Shown here piece after piece: positions 7,976 to 15,973 of a stretch of 64,000 nucleotides of DNA. The DNA comes from Erysipelotrichaceae bacterium (GTDB lineage: Bacteria > Bacillota_I > Bacilli_A > Erysipelotrichales > Erysipelotrichaceae). The DNA lies in contig JAFRIE010000033.1 in NCBI GenBank assembly GCA_017432885.1, forward strand, positions 1 through 64,000, read 5' to 3'. The position numbers and the translations under genes were made by a program. Position 1 is the first letter of the stretch; each line of letters starts with the position of its first letter. The notes beneath the pieces were generated by a model. That model made no database searches, was not told where the DNA came from, and saw only the letters and a program-made list of their open reading frames with translations.

Positions 7976-7994
7976 CAAGCGTTTTTGATAATGT

Positions 7995-8023
7995 TTGCAG
8001 GTGTATATCATTTACTCTATAAT
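7995..8023 (+). promoter_or_regulatory. Promoter of the RHH regulator gene
   Basis: TTGCAG (7995-8000), a 17-base spacer and a perfect TATAAT (8018-8023). The ATG at 8030 is six bases after the -10 box, so transcription should start at or next to the start codon. Confidence 0.7.
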
Positions 8024-8029
8024 TAAGGT

Positions 8030-8215
8030 ATGAAAACTACCCCGGCCCAGAGAAGAGCCCATCGAAAATATCAAGCTGAAAAGGTTGATGTTGTTTATGT
8101 AAGGGTCGCAAAGGGTAGGAAGGAAGTCATACAGGAACGCGCTTTAAGCAAAGGCCTCTCTGTCAATGCTTACATCGTCGGACTGATTGACAAAGATCTG
8201 AAGAAACAGCAGTAA
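8030..8215 (+). CDS. Ribbon-helix-helix (Arc-type) DNA-binding protein
   Basis: A 61-aa basic protein. Residues 18-58 (VDVVYVRVAKGRKEVIQERALSKGLSVNAYIVGLIDKDL) have the beta-strand plus two-helix layout of Arc/MetJ repressors, including the GLSVNAYI turn common in Firmicutes mobile-element RHH proteins. It is transcribed divergently from xis-int, a position typical for an element repressor or control protein. The promoter's -10 box is so close to the ATG that the mRNA is probably leaderless, although a weak AAGG lies in the same six bases. Confidence 0.78.
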   Translation: MKTTPAQRRAHRKYQAEKVDVVYVRVAKGRKEVIQERALSKGLSVNAYIVGLIDKDLKKQQ

Positions 8216-8542
8216 TTCCGTGGATACCAGCGGTCCCTGTCGATTTCGTAGGGTTTCCTTCCAAATAAATGATTGTCGCAAACAGAGTTTGATGGATCTG
8301 CTTGTGTTGCTTGAGGACGATTAATTGGTATCATCAGTATGCTTGAATAACGGGTTTTAATCAGTTTTTTAAGCAAAGCGAAGGATTTTTCTGCAGCATA
8401 AGCTTTTTATAATGCGCAGAGATTTGTCAGTAAAGTGGGTACGTCGAAAGACGTACTTTTGTTTGGCTGTTCTTTCGGTTTTCGGATAACGAAGGCCGAC
8501 GTTCTCGATTTTGCAAAATCAACACAAAAAGGAGAAAACAAA
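8216..8542 (+). promoter_or_regulatory. Leader region of the recombinase-like trio: promoter and GNRA-capped hairpin
   Basis: This is a 327-base stretch without a convincing gene. It holds a perfect -10 TATAAT at 8408-8413 with only a weak T-rich -35. A perfect hairpin follows: GTACGTC (8439-8445), GAAA loop, GACGTAC (8450-8456), then TTTTGTTT. The hairpin lies about 20-25 bases after the expected transcript start and about 85 bases before the first start codon, so it could be an attenuator or protect the transcript's 5' end. Nothing is recognised in 8216-8380. Confidence 0.5.
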
Positions 8543-9445
8543 ATGAAATATGCAAAATGCATTATCAAAGGTCTTCAGGAGACGGTTGATGCCCAGGATA
8601 TCGCGAACGGCATCATCGATGAACACGATATTCAGAACGCTATCTGTCCCTGCTGTTCTAAACCGGCTTATCTTGTGCACCCAACAATTAAGACGTGGCA
8701 CTTTGCTGCACGACACGAACCTGGATGCGATATTGTCAACGACGGAAACAAACACAAAATCTACAGAAAGATAGTAGACAAGAACCTTGATGTCACGAGG
8801 GCACTGACCCATGTCGATGGGCCTGTGCGTCGTCGCCCAAAAGGAGAAAAAGAAGCCAACAACGAAGAAGGAGGAGAGGAGACTGATATAGATTATACAA
8901 TCGACGAAATTGACGCAATCGACTCTATCGAAGTCAATACAGTCTCTTCTGTCAGTACCCTTCGTGGAATTGTGCTGTGCCTCAAAGAGTTTGGCAAAGA
9001 AAAAGAATGCGGCAACGGCCTTAAACTGTCAGACATCTTTATGACACAAAAAACAGCGTACTATTATCGGAAACACGAAATCAACAAACCTTTTGTCGCA
9101 ACCTGCGTAAGAGTAAGTAGAAACAATCCTGTCTGCAGATCACTGGACATCCCAAAAGGCTATATCTGTTTCATGGATGCTTATGCCGGCAGTCCGGAAA
9201 AAGCCATCTACTTTTTCATCAGGCTTCGGCACAGAGAACAGTATCAGCGCTTTATGGAACTCCTGGCAACATTCAAAGACGGCAGCAAAGAGAATGGATA
9301 CAAGTATAGATACGTTATGCTTTTTGCAGACTGGAAAAGGATAGAAAGGGGCCCGTTCCGCGTCTATTGGGCAGACATCAATTCCTGGTGTTATCTGTTC
9401 ACAAACCAGAAGGTGGATGAATATGAATATACTGAAGCTGCTTAA
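8543..9445 (+). CDS. Zinc-finger-like protein, first gene of the island trio (function unknown)
   Basis: The start at 8543 follows AAAAAGGAGAAAACAAA; the longer frame to 8435 would begin inside the leader hairpin. The protein has 300 aa. Residues 34-62 (ICPCCSKPAYLV...WHFAARHEPGC) place C35/C38, H53, H58 and C62 as a zinc-binding unit resembling the N-terminal motif of CoiA-like and other nucleic-acid-associated proteins. Residues 85-125 are highly charged and acidic. The C-terminal 170 residues are globular, with no family recognised. The frame overlaps the next gene by 29 nt, so the two are translationally linked. A DNA-binding or accessory recombination role is inference from its neighbours. 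Confidence 0.75.
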   Translation: MKYAKCIIKGLQETVDAQDIANGIIDEHDIQNAICPCCSKPAYLVHPTIKTWHFAARHEPGCDIVNDGNKHKIYRKIVDKNLDVTRALTHVDGPVRRRPKGEKEANNEEGGEETDIDYTIDEIDAIDSIEVNTVSSVSTLRGIVLCLKEFGKEKECGNGLKLSDIFMTQKTAYYYRKHEINKPFVATCVRVSRNNPVCRSLDIPKGYICFMDAYAGSPEKAIYFFIRLRHREQYQRFMELLATFKDGSKENGYKYRYVMLFADWKRIERGPFRVYWADINSWCYLFTNQKVDEYEYTEAA

Positions 9446-12065
9446 GAGCGAAAGCCGCAGGACCGATTTCGTTTTCCCTGATTTTATCGAGCGTCACGGC
9501 AGTGAACTCATGCTCGATATTGACAGAGCTGAATGGTTTATCTACAGCGACAGCGACGAACAGTGGAAAGCAGATACGGTTATTGATCTTTATTCAACCA
9601 AGGAAGAACTGGAATCGGAAAGGGTCCGATCGGGAAACAGACCGGATCCTTACAGCGTATATCTGAATCACGTTTCCACCTCTTCTTCGCTTGACAGAGA
9701 ATCTTTTAATTCTTTGTTTAGCTGCATAAACAGCATCCGCTTAGATGATGCCGTCGAACGTCTTGACACAAAGGCAAAAAACGCAATCGATATTCTTCTT
9801 AACAAAAACATCGATGAAGAAAGAGTGTTTCGTTTTCTTGCCGCAATAAAGTCTTCGCCGTCATCTTCTGTCATCGAAAACCTGTTTGACTTTTCAAATA
9901 TCAACGACATTAGAAAGACGGAACTGATCGGTTCCTGCACAAAAGCAAGAGATCTTCTTGGCAGAAATTCTCAAACGATACTTGATGCAATGTGCTATAT
10001 GACGCTGAAGGGAAGAAATGATGCATCGCTTGAAAACAAGGTCGTTTATCAGAACTTCGTTTCTAACATCAAGAATGATCGAAGAATTAAGAAGCCGGTC
10101 ATGATCATAGATCCCTCTCCTTTCTTTGTGAGAAAATGGCTCCGTCACAACCCTGCCGATAATCGAAGAGTGATCTTTATTTTATCTGACGATCGTCAGA
10201 GAAGACTGCTGCACCTGATGTTTGACCAGGACGGAATCAGTTTCTGCGGCATTGATGAAATCTCCGAACTTCTCTTTAATGCTGATAATTTGCCAACAAA
10301 CATCATGTTCTTTGGGAATCATATGCGTTCAGCAGAAATCAAGCTGTCTATTCTGCAATCGCTGATATCAAACGGATCCGGATTGTTCCGTCTGTGTGTT
10401 TTTGATACTGACGACGACATCGAAAACGTGAAATTTGTTTATAACGTTTTTTATGAAAGATCATATGTTGACAATGTATGGCTTCTGCCGTATGGACTAT
10501 CCAACGAAACCATACCCGCAAGAAAGATGATGGTCAACGCTATCTATGGATACGCAAGAAACGAAGGCCAGCAACTGAACATACACAGATATGCTCTTGT
10601 AGATAGCTGTCATCTTAGCCCAAAATGCCTTACGGTTCAGACAGATCCAGATGACCTTGCTGCACATCGTGTTGGGCTGAGAAGTCTCTTTAGGAAAAAG
10701 TCGCTTGATTCACAGCGAAAGAGCGATGCAACAAGAAGCAAAGCGGAAGAATTCTTCTTCTCTAATGAAATTTCCTTTTTCTATACCCAGTCAGGAAATG
10801 AAGGCGGCTACCGGATTAGAGCCTATGTCAAAGACGCTGATTCAAACAGGGTTATTGAGGATTCAAAAATCTCTGCAAGAATTGAAAGCGATGCAGCTGT
10901 TCAGAAATGGCTTTCCGATGTCTATCCGTATTCTGTTCATGTTTCTAAAACAGGCGGCGAAGTGAGCGTTCAGACAGTCATTACAGAGAATCTAAAATCC
11001 AGATATATGTGGTCAGATATAACGCTTAAAAGTTTTATCTATTTTCACATGGAGCAGATCGGCGACCTTCCTGATGCTGCTGTCAAGGCGATCAAAACGT
11101 TCATGTCCTCAGAAATCTCCGGAAGGCTGCTCTCTGATATAGATGGCGAGACGCTGACATACCAGATTGCTAATTTGTCCCTTTCTCCTGGGATTGCCTT
11201 GAATGCGATGAATTATGTGTTTGACCTTGCCAGGTCGGAAGAGAGGATAAAACAGAATCCTGTTACTCCGCTGCTCGATGAGTATAAAGACGAACAGAAT
11301 AAGTCGCTTTCAGATATCAGGGCTGCAGAGACTAAAAAATTTCTGTATAAGGACGAATCAAAAAGCCTATTGCGCTTTAGTACCCAACACGGAATGAACG
11401 CTTCATCGATTTCGCTTCAGTCCCAGCTTTACACCAGCCTTGAACCCAATATCGTAAACGCTCTTCAGTGGAAAGATTACAGGCATATGGAAGTTGCAGG
11501 AATCGAATTCAATTGTTTTGTGGTCAGAAAACAGCTGAGCAATGACGGTTCGCGTTATCTGAACTTCACAAAGCGCGAATCCTATAGAATTGTTCCGCTT
11601 CCAAACAGATTGTCCGCAATCATCGATCGCGAAAGAGAAAGACAGCTTTCGGAAATTGCTAAAGGAGACGAGTATTATTTGTCGTCATGTACCATCATCT
11701 GCGGCAAACACAGGATTATTGATGGTCAGCAGATGATACTTGCGCCGTCCGCTCAATATGCACACAACAGAAAAATGATCAGGAAGCTTGATATTGAAGA
11801 CGATATCATTGTCGTCCCCGATGACAGGAAAGGCGGTATTGAGACCAATCTTGCTTACTACAAAGGCAACGTCTTCAAATCCAATTTCCGTCATTGGGCA
11901 GTCGCTAAAACGGGGTTGTTTTCAGACGAAGAATGCTGTTATATTCTCGGTAACAAAAGACCAAGCACATTTTCAACCAATTACTGCGACTATTCGCATC
12001 CTTTGGCGCTGCTGAAACTTTATCTAAAGATGGAGAAATTGTGGAAGGAGATACTCGATGGCTAG
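9417..12065 (+). CDS. Large protein with a degenerate tyrosine-recombinase-like C-terminal domain (trio gene 2)
   Basis: 882 aa from the first ATG; the second ATG at 9423 is better spaced from AGGTGG. The N-terminal two thirds match no family I recognise, though residues 225-350 alternate short hydrophobic strands and helices like a Rossmann-type fold. The C-terminal 210 residues resemble a tyrosine recombinase. A box I-like segment near residue 675 (SLEPNIVNALQWKDY) lacks the catalytic Arg. FRHWAVAKTG has Arg at 825. LGNKRPSTFSTNYCDYS resembles LGHxxxxTxxxY, with Asn instead of His at 846 and Tyr at 856. It overlaps both neighbours (29 and 8 nt). The recombinase assignment is by eye from motif order and needs profile confirmation. 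Confidence 0.7.
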   Translation: MNMNILKLLKSESRRTDFVFPDFIERHGSELMLDIDRAEWFIYSDSDEQWKADTVIDLYSTKEELESERVRSGNRPDPYSVYLNHVSTSSSLDRESFNSLFSCINSIRLDDAVERLDTKAKNAIDILLNKNIDEERVFRFLAAIKSSPSSSVIENLFDFSNINDIRKTELIGSCTKARDLLGRNSQTILDAMCYMTLKGRNDASLENKVVYQNFVSNIKNDRRIKKPVMIIDPSPFFVRKWLRHNPADNRRVIFILSDDRQRRLLHLMFDQDGISFCGIDEISELLFNADNLPTNIMFFGNHMRSAEIKLSILQSLISNGSGLFRLCVFDTDDDIENVKFVYNVFYERSYVDNVWLLPYGLSNETIPARKMMVNAIYGYARNEGQQLNIHRYALVDSCHLSPKCLTVQTDPDDLAAHRVGLRSLFRKKSLDSQRKSDATRSKAEEFFFSNEISFFYTQSGNEGGYRIRAYVKDADSNRVIEDSKISARIESDAAVQKWLSDVYPYSVHVSKTGGEVSVQTVITENLKSRYMWSDITLKSFIYFHMEQIGDLPDAAVKAIKTFMSSEISGRLLSDIDGETLTYQIANLSLSPGIALNAMNYVFDLARSEERIKQNPVTPLLDEYKDEQNKSLSDIRAAETKKFLYKDESKSLLRFSTQHGMNASSISLQSQLYTSLEPNIVNALQWKDYRHMEVAGIEFNCFVVRKQLSNDGSRYLNFTKRESYRIVPLPNRLSAIIDRERERQLSEIAKGDEYYLSSCTIICGKHRIIDGQQMILAPSAQYAHNRKMIRKLDIEDDIIVVPDDRKGGIETNLAYYKGNVFKSNFRHWAVAKTGLFSDEECCYILGNKRPSTFSTNYCDYSHPLALLKLYLKMEKLWKEILDG

Positions 12066-13185
12066 AACATTCGGACCGGACTGGAAATACCTTACTGCAG
12101 ACGGAGATCTGAATTTTCACGGTTCCGTTAAAAAATATTTTGAGATCATAAACAAGGACGTCTTGGAATATATCAAGGATATTTACTACAGGACCTATCT
12201 TAACATCATCTTTCCGTTGATCAGTCAGGATGTCGCGCTGATCGATTTCGATTATGATCACATAGACAGGATACTGAAACTGATTCAGAACGAAAGAGGC
12301 CTCCTGGATCAGACGATCAAAAGCGATTACAGGCATCTTGTTATCGATCCTTACGAATATTTCATCAAGGATCTCGCAGACAAGTCGTTTGATCCTTCGT
12401 ACGGTGCCTCATATAAACTGTATATACCAGAAGGAGATTCTGTTGAAAGCACGATCCTTCTGATTCCGAAATCCTTCAGTTTGAAAGAAGATGAGAAAGC
12501 GTTGAAATATTTCCTGTCGTGTGCTGAAGAAAAAGGAGAGATCGTCGGTCTTGCCGTCATGTACTTTATTGGGGCAAGAGAAAACGAAATATGCGGACTG
12601 TGTTTCAAAGACATCAAAGAAATGAGGCGGCATCCCGGTATATACTATGTTAATGTCGGATATAAAACTACTAAGATCAACTCCAACCAACTAAAGGCCG
12701 GAGGGAAAACTCCGAACGCTCCTAGACGCCTTGTGCTTCTTCCGGAACAATATCGTTTTCTAAAAAGAAGAATGGAATATATCGAAAGTAAAACCGGGGC
12801 TTCTTGTTTAGATCTTCCTATCTCTTGCAGAGACGATCATTATGACGTCAGATGCAGCACAAATGATTTGTCTGTTGAAGGAAAACGCTTCTTCGAACAT
12901 ATTATGAAAATGAGAGGAGAAGAAATATCTGCTGCAGCCACCGAAATGATGCTCAACGAAGACAACGAATTTTATGAAGAGGATCCAACAACATATTTTC
13001 TCAGAAGAAACCTTGCGACGAAACTTTATATTCATGACCTTACAATCGATGAGTGTCAGTATTACATGGGACACGAAATCGATTCTAGGCGGGTCTTAAG
13101 ATCTGACTTTTCAGATGAAGACATGTTATACTCTATCTACAAGAAACTCCTTAATGACCCGTTATCTGACATATGTATGCTTTGA
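12058..13185 (+). CDS. Tyrosine-recombinase-like protein lacking the canonical nucleophile (trio gene 3)
   Basis: A 375-aa protein with Shine-Dalgarno GGAGATACTCG. The catalytic domain is recognisable: box I YFIGARENEICGL with Arg174, a basic beta-hairpin around 202-218, box II YFLRRNLATKLY with Arg316 (Tyr in place of the usual His), and YYMGHEIDSRR with His339. The residue nine after that His, normally the nucleophilic Tyr, is Arg; the next tyrosines are 358 and 361 in DMLYSIYKKL. This C-terminal pattern (GH, Arg, acidic stretch, LYxI) is shared by a group of Firmicutes integrase-like proteins. The gene is the last of the trio and ends 31 bases before an att-like 28-bp repeat. Confidence 0.82.
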   Translation: MARTFGPDWKYLTADGDLNFHGSVKKYFEIINKDVLEYIKDIYYRTYLNIIFPLISQDVALIDFDYDHIDRILKLIQNERGLLDQTIKSDYRHLVIDPYEYFIKDLADKSFDPSYGASYKLYIPEGDSVESTILLIPKSFSLKEDEKALKYFLSCAEEKGEIVGLAVMYFIGARENEICGLCFKDIKEMRRHPGIYYVNVGYKTTKINSNQLKAGGKTPNAPRRLVLLPEQYRFLKRRMEYIESKTGASCLDLPISCRDDHYDVRCSTNDLSVEGKRFFEHIMKMRGEEISAAATEMMLNEDNEFYEEDPTTYFLRRNLATKLYIHDLTIDECQYYMGHEIDSRRVLRSDFSDEDMLYSIYKKLLNDPLSDICML

Positions 13186-13216
13186 GAATACGACAAATAA
13201 TAGACAAGGATGTTAT

Positions 13217-13244
13217 AAGGGGAGCATATTGGGAGCACGAAAAC
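13217..13244 (+). repeat. 28-bp att-like direct repeat, copy 1
   Basis: The sequence starts AAGGGGAGCATATTGGGA and ends GCACGAAAAC. It is identical to 13347-13374, 130 bases further on. It lies just past the stop codon of the 375-aa recombinase-like gene, on its guaA-proximal side. The position and perfect identity suggest an attachment or resolution core. Confidence 0.8.
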
Positions 13245-13257
13245 CCAAGCGCAGACC

Positions 13258-13343
13258 GTTATACTCTATTTAAAAGACTTAATAACCCGTTATCTGACAA
13301 CTGCACGCTTCAAAAAATTGATGAAAACTAAGCAATTAGTTGT
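13258..13343 (+). pseudogene. Decayed second copy of the 3' end of the recombinase-like gene
   Basis: The stretch GTTATACTCTAT...CTTAATAACCCGTTATCTGACA aligns with 13125-13172, the last codons of the 375-aa gene (TTATACTCTAT...CTTAATGACCCGTTATCTGACA). It has substitutions, a 5-base net deletion and an in-frame TAA. In the shifted frame it still reads LNNPLSDNCTL against LNDPLSDICML in the intact gene. It lies between the two 28-bp repeats, as expected for a scar of an earlier, related insertion. Confidence 0.7.
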
Positions 13344-13346
13344 CAC

Positions 13347-13374
13347 AAGGGGAGCATATTGGGAGCACGAAAAC
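13347..13374 (+). repeat. 28-bp att-like direct repeat, copy 2
   Basis: Identical to 13217-13244. It lies 42 bases beyond the 3' end of guaA (the gene end is at 13416), directly next to the guaA terminator. Part of it (GGGA...ACGAAAAC) recurs in the opposite orientation at the very end of guaA (around 13409-13424). Confidence 0.8.
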
Positions 13375-13403
13375 TAAAAAAGCCTTTATTTAAAGGCTTT
13401 TTT
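13375..13403. terminator. Bidirectional terminator of guaA
   Basis: AAAAAGCCTTTA and TAAAGGCTTTTT form a long symmetrical stem-loop with T-runs on both strands. It ends the permease-guaB-guaA transcript on the minus strand and could also stop transcription from the island trio. Confidence 0.85.
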
Positions 13404-13415
13404 GATTGTTTTCGT

Positions 13416-14384
13416 CTATTCCCACTCGATCGTGCTGACCGGTTTATCGGAGAAATCCCATAGCACCCTGTTGATACCCGGCACTTCCTTGATGATCCGG
13501 TCTCTAATTTTGTACAGGGTCTTGTAAGGGATCTCGTAAGACTTGGCCGTAACCGCATCTTTCGTATTGATCGCCCGGATGACGGCTGCCCAGCCCATGT
13601 ATCTCTTGCCGTCCTTGATGCCTGTCGATTTCAGATCAGGAATGACACAGAAATACTGCCACGGTTTTTCTTTCAGCTTGCCGATCTCTTCCCTGACGAT
13701 CGCATCGGCTTCTCTCAAGGCCTCCAGTCTGTCCTTGGTGATAGCTCCGACACAACGGACGCCCAGACCAGGTCCCGGGAACGGCTGTCTGTAAACCATG
13801 TTTTTCGGCAGGCCTAAAGCTTCGCCTACAACCCTGACTTCATCCTTGTACAGATACTTCACCGGTTCAACCAGTTCGAAATCGAATTCCTTCGGCATGC
13901 CGCCGACATTGTGATGCGCCTTGACACCCTTGGATTCCAGAATATCCGGATAGATCGTTCCCTGTGCCAGGAATTCTATGCCTTTCAGTTTCTTCGCTTC
14001 CTTTGCAAAGACATCGATGAATACTTTACCGATGATCTTTCTCTTGGTCTCCGGATCATCGACGCCCTTCAATTCTTTTAAGAAAAGTTTCGAAGCATCG
14101 ACATAGCGCAGATCTGCACCAAGGTTGTTGCGGAACACTTCAATGACCTGCTCCGGTTCACCTTTTCTTAGCAGACCGTGGTTGACATGGACACAGACCA
14201 GCTGCTTGCCGATCGCCTTGATCAGCAAGGCCGCACAGACGGAAGAATCAACCCCTCCCGACAGTGCCAGCAGGACCTTCTTGTCGCCTACCTGTTCCTG
14301 TATCGCCTTGACTTGCTGAGCGATAAACTTTTCAGCGGCTTTTTTTGTAGTGATTCTCTTTAAACTGCTTGGTCTTTTATCCAT
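13416..14384 (-). CDS. guaA: GMP synthase, ATP-pyrophosphatase plus dimerisation domain only
   Basis: 322 aa. It converts XMP to GMP with ATP and a nitrogen donor. The PP-loop [15 protein letters not shown] is near residue 43, [15 protein letters not shown] follows, and the C-terminal dimerisation part ends in the typical STIEWE. A standard bacterial GuaA is about 510 aa because it starts with a class I glutamine amidotransferase domain. That domain is entirely absent here, as in the separate archaeal GuaAb subunit. The frame begins right behind guaB (8-nt overlap, SD GGAGGTAAAGTAA), so no hidden 5' part exists. The enzyme must use a separate glutaminase subunit or free ammonia. Confidence 0.95.
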   Translation of the reverse strand: MDKRPSSLKRITTKKAAEKFIAQQVKAIQEQVGDKKVLLALSGGVDSSVCAALLIKAIGKQLVCVHVNHGLLRKGEPEQVIEVFRNNLGADLRYVDASKLFLKELKGVDDPETKRKIIGKVFIDVFAKEAKKLKGIEFLAQGTIYPDILESKGVKAHHNVGGMPKEFDFELVEPVKYLYKDEVRVVGEALGLPKNMVYRQPFPGPGLGVRCVGAITKDRLEALREADAIVREEIGKLKEKPWQYFCVIPDLKSTGIKDGKRYMGWAAVIRAINTKDAVTAKSYEIPYKTLYKIRDRIIKEVPGINRVLWDFSDKPVSTIEWE

Positions 14385-15888
14385 TTACTTTACCTCCATC
14401 GCTGTTCTTTAACAGCACGTCATGTGCTCCTCCTTCAACGATCGAAGTAGAAGACACCAATGTCAGTTTCGCTTTCTTCTGGAATTCCGGAATCGTGATC
14501 GCACCGCAGTTGCACATGGTGGAACGGATCTTGTGTGTCGTCAGACGGACATTTTCCTTTAAGCTTCCGGCATAAGGAACGTAAGAATCGACACCCTCTT
14601 CAAAGGAAAGCTTCGCTCCTCCGCCCATGTCGTATCTTTGCCAGTTACGCGCTCTAGCGCTTCCTTCGCCCCAGTATTCCTTGTAGTAGGTTCCGTTGAT
14701 CATGACCCGGTTAGTCGGCGATTCATCAAATCTGGCGAAGTATCTTCCCAGCATCACGAAGTCGGCACCCATGGCCAGAGCCAGTGTAATGTGGTGATCA
14801 TAGACGATGCCGCCATCGGAACATACCGGTACATAGATGCCTGTTTTTTTGTAATAGGCATCTCTTGCCTTACAGACTTCCATCAAGGCAGTCGCCTGTC
14901 CTCTGCCGATCCCTTTTGTTTCCCTGGTAATACAGATCGAACCTCCGCCGATACCGACCTTGATAAAGTCTGCTCCAGCATCCGCCAGGAAGTTGAATCC
15001 TTCCGCATCGACGACATTTCCTGCACCGCATCTGACTTTTCCTTTATATTTCTTATGGATCCAGTCCAGTGTTTCTTTCTGCCAGTCGGAGAAACCTTCC
15101 GATGAATCGATGCACAGAACATCTGCACCCGCATCTACCAGTGCCGGAACCCTATCCTTATAGTCTCTTGAGTTGATTCCTGCACCGACAACGTAGCGCT
15201 TACTGTCATCCAGTAATTCGTTTGGATGATCCTTGTGTGTTTCATAGTCTTTCCGGAAGACCAGAGCCTTCAGGTTTCCTTTTTTATCTACGATCGGCAA
15301 GGTATTCAGTTTGTGTTCCCAGATGATGTCGTTGGCTTCCGTCAGACTGACGCTGTCTCTGGCAGTAACCAGTTTATCCAGCGGCGTCATGAAAGTTTCA
15401 ACCTTGGCATCCATTGGCGTTCTCGATACGCGGTAATCACGGGAGGTCACGATACCCAAAAGCTTTCCGCTTCTGCTTCCGTCCTCTGTCACTGCCATAG
15501 TAGAGTGTCCGGATCTTTCCTTCAGCTCCAGTACATCTCTTAACGTCGCATCCGGTCTAAGATTGGAATCGCTCGGTACAAAGCCCGCCTTGTAGCTCTT
15601 CGCCCTGCGGACCATGTCGGCCTGGGACTCAATGCTTTGAGCACCGAAGATAAATGCGATACCGCCTTCCGCTGCCAGTGCGACAGCCAGTCTGCTTCCG
15701 GATACCGACTGCATGATTGCCGATACCATTGGAATGTTTATTGTCAGCTGTGATTCCTCACCTTTCTTATAACGGACCAGCGGTGTCTTTAATGAAACAT
15801 TTTCCGGTGTACACTTCTTTGTCGTATGCCCCGGAATCAAGAGATATTCATTAAAGGTACGGGATACTTCACTCATTAGTTTCGCCAT
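14377..15888 (-). CDS. guaB: Inosine-5'-monophosphate dehydrogenase
   Basis: 503 aa. It oxidises IMP to XMP with NAD+, the committed step to GMP. The TIM barrel carries the loop [20 protein letters not shown], with the catalytic Cys near residue 317, and the flap region with [17 protein letters not shown]. Two CBS modules lie around residues 100-220 ([48 protein letters not shown]). The start codon follows CAAGGAGAACATATC. It is the middle gene of a permease-guaB-guaA operon. A 13-bp hairpin (15915-15948) in the 85-base gap after the permease may set separate mRNA levels. Confidence 0.96.
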   Translation of the reverse strand: MAKLMSEVSRTFNEYLLIPGHTTKKCTPENVSLKTPLVRYKKGEESQLTINIPMVSAIMQSVSGSRLAVALAAEGGIAFIFGAQSIESQADMVRRAKSYKAGFVPSDSNLRPDATLRDVLELKERSGHSTMAVTEDGSRSGKLLGIVTSRDYRVSRTPMDAKVETFMTPLDKLVTARDSVSLTEANDIIWEHKLNTLPIVDKKGNLKALVFRKDYETHKDHPNELLDDSKRYVVGAGINSRDYKDRVPALVDAGADVLCIDSSEGFSDWQKETLDWIHKKYKGKVRCGAGNVVDAEGFNFLADAGADFIKVGIGGGSICITRETKGIGRGQATALMEVCKARDAYYKKTGIYVPVCSDGGIVYDHHITLALAMGADFVMLGRYFARFDESPTNRVMINGTYYKEYWGEGSARARNWQRYDMGGGAKLSFEEGVDSYVPYAGSLKENVRLTTHKIRSTMCNCGAITIPEFQKKAKLTLVSSTSIVEGGAHDVLLKNSDGGKVNG

Positions 15889-15914
15889 GATATGTTCTCC
15901 TTGTTTATAAATAT

Positions 15915-15948
15915 AATAATACTTTAGCCGTAAAACTAAAGTATTATT
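15915..15948. terminator. Long AT-rich hairpin between permease and guaB
   Basis: AATAATACTTTAG pairs with CTAAAGTATTATT (13 bp). On the minus strand it is followed only by ATATTTAT, so it is more likely an mRNA-processing or partial-termination signal than a full terminator for the operon. Confidence 0.5.
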
Positions 15949-15973
15949 TTTCTTATTTTAATTTTATCTTCTC

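Noticed and set aside
5840..8560. A third copy of the 28-bp att-like core at the island's left end
   Set aside because: Reading both strands of this stretch I found only short partial matches (such as GGTTTTCGG near 8471). The left att site remains unidentified.
13375..14384. A frameshift or missing start explaining the short GuaA
   Set aside because: The region immediately upstream is the intact guaB gene with an 8-nt overlap and a good ribosome site, so no amidotransferase part was lost to a local error.
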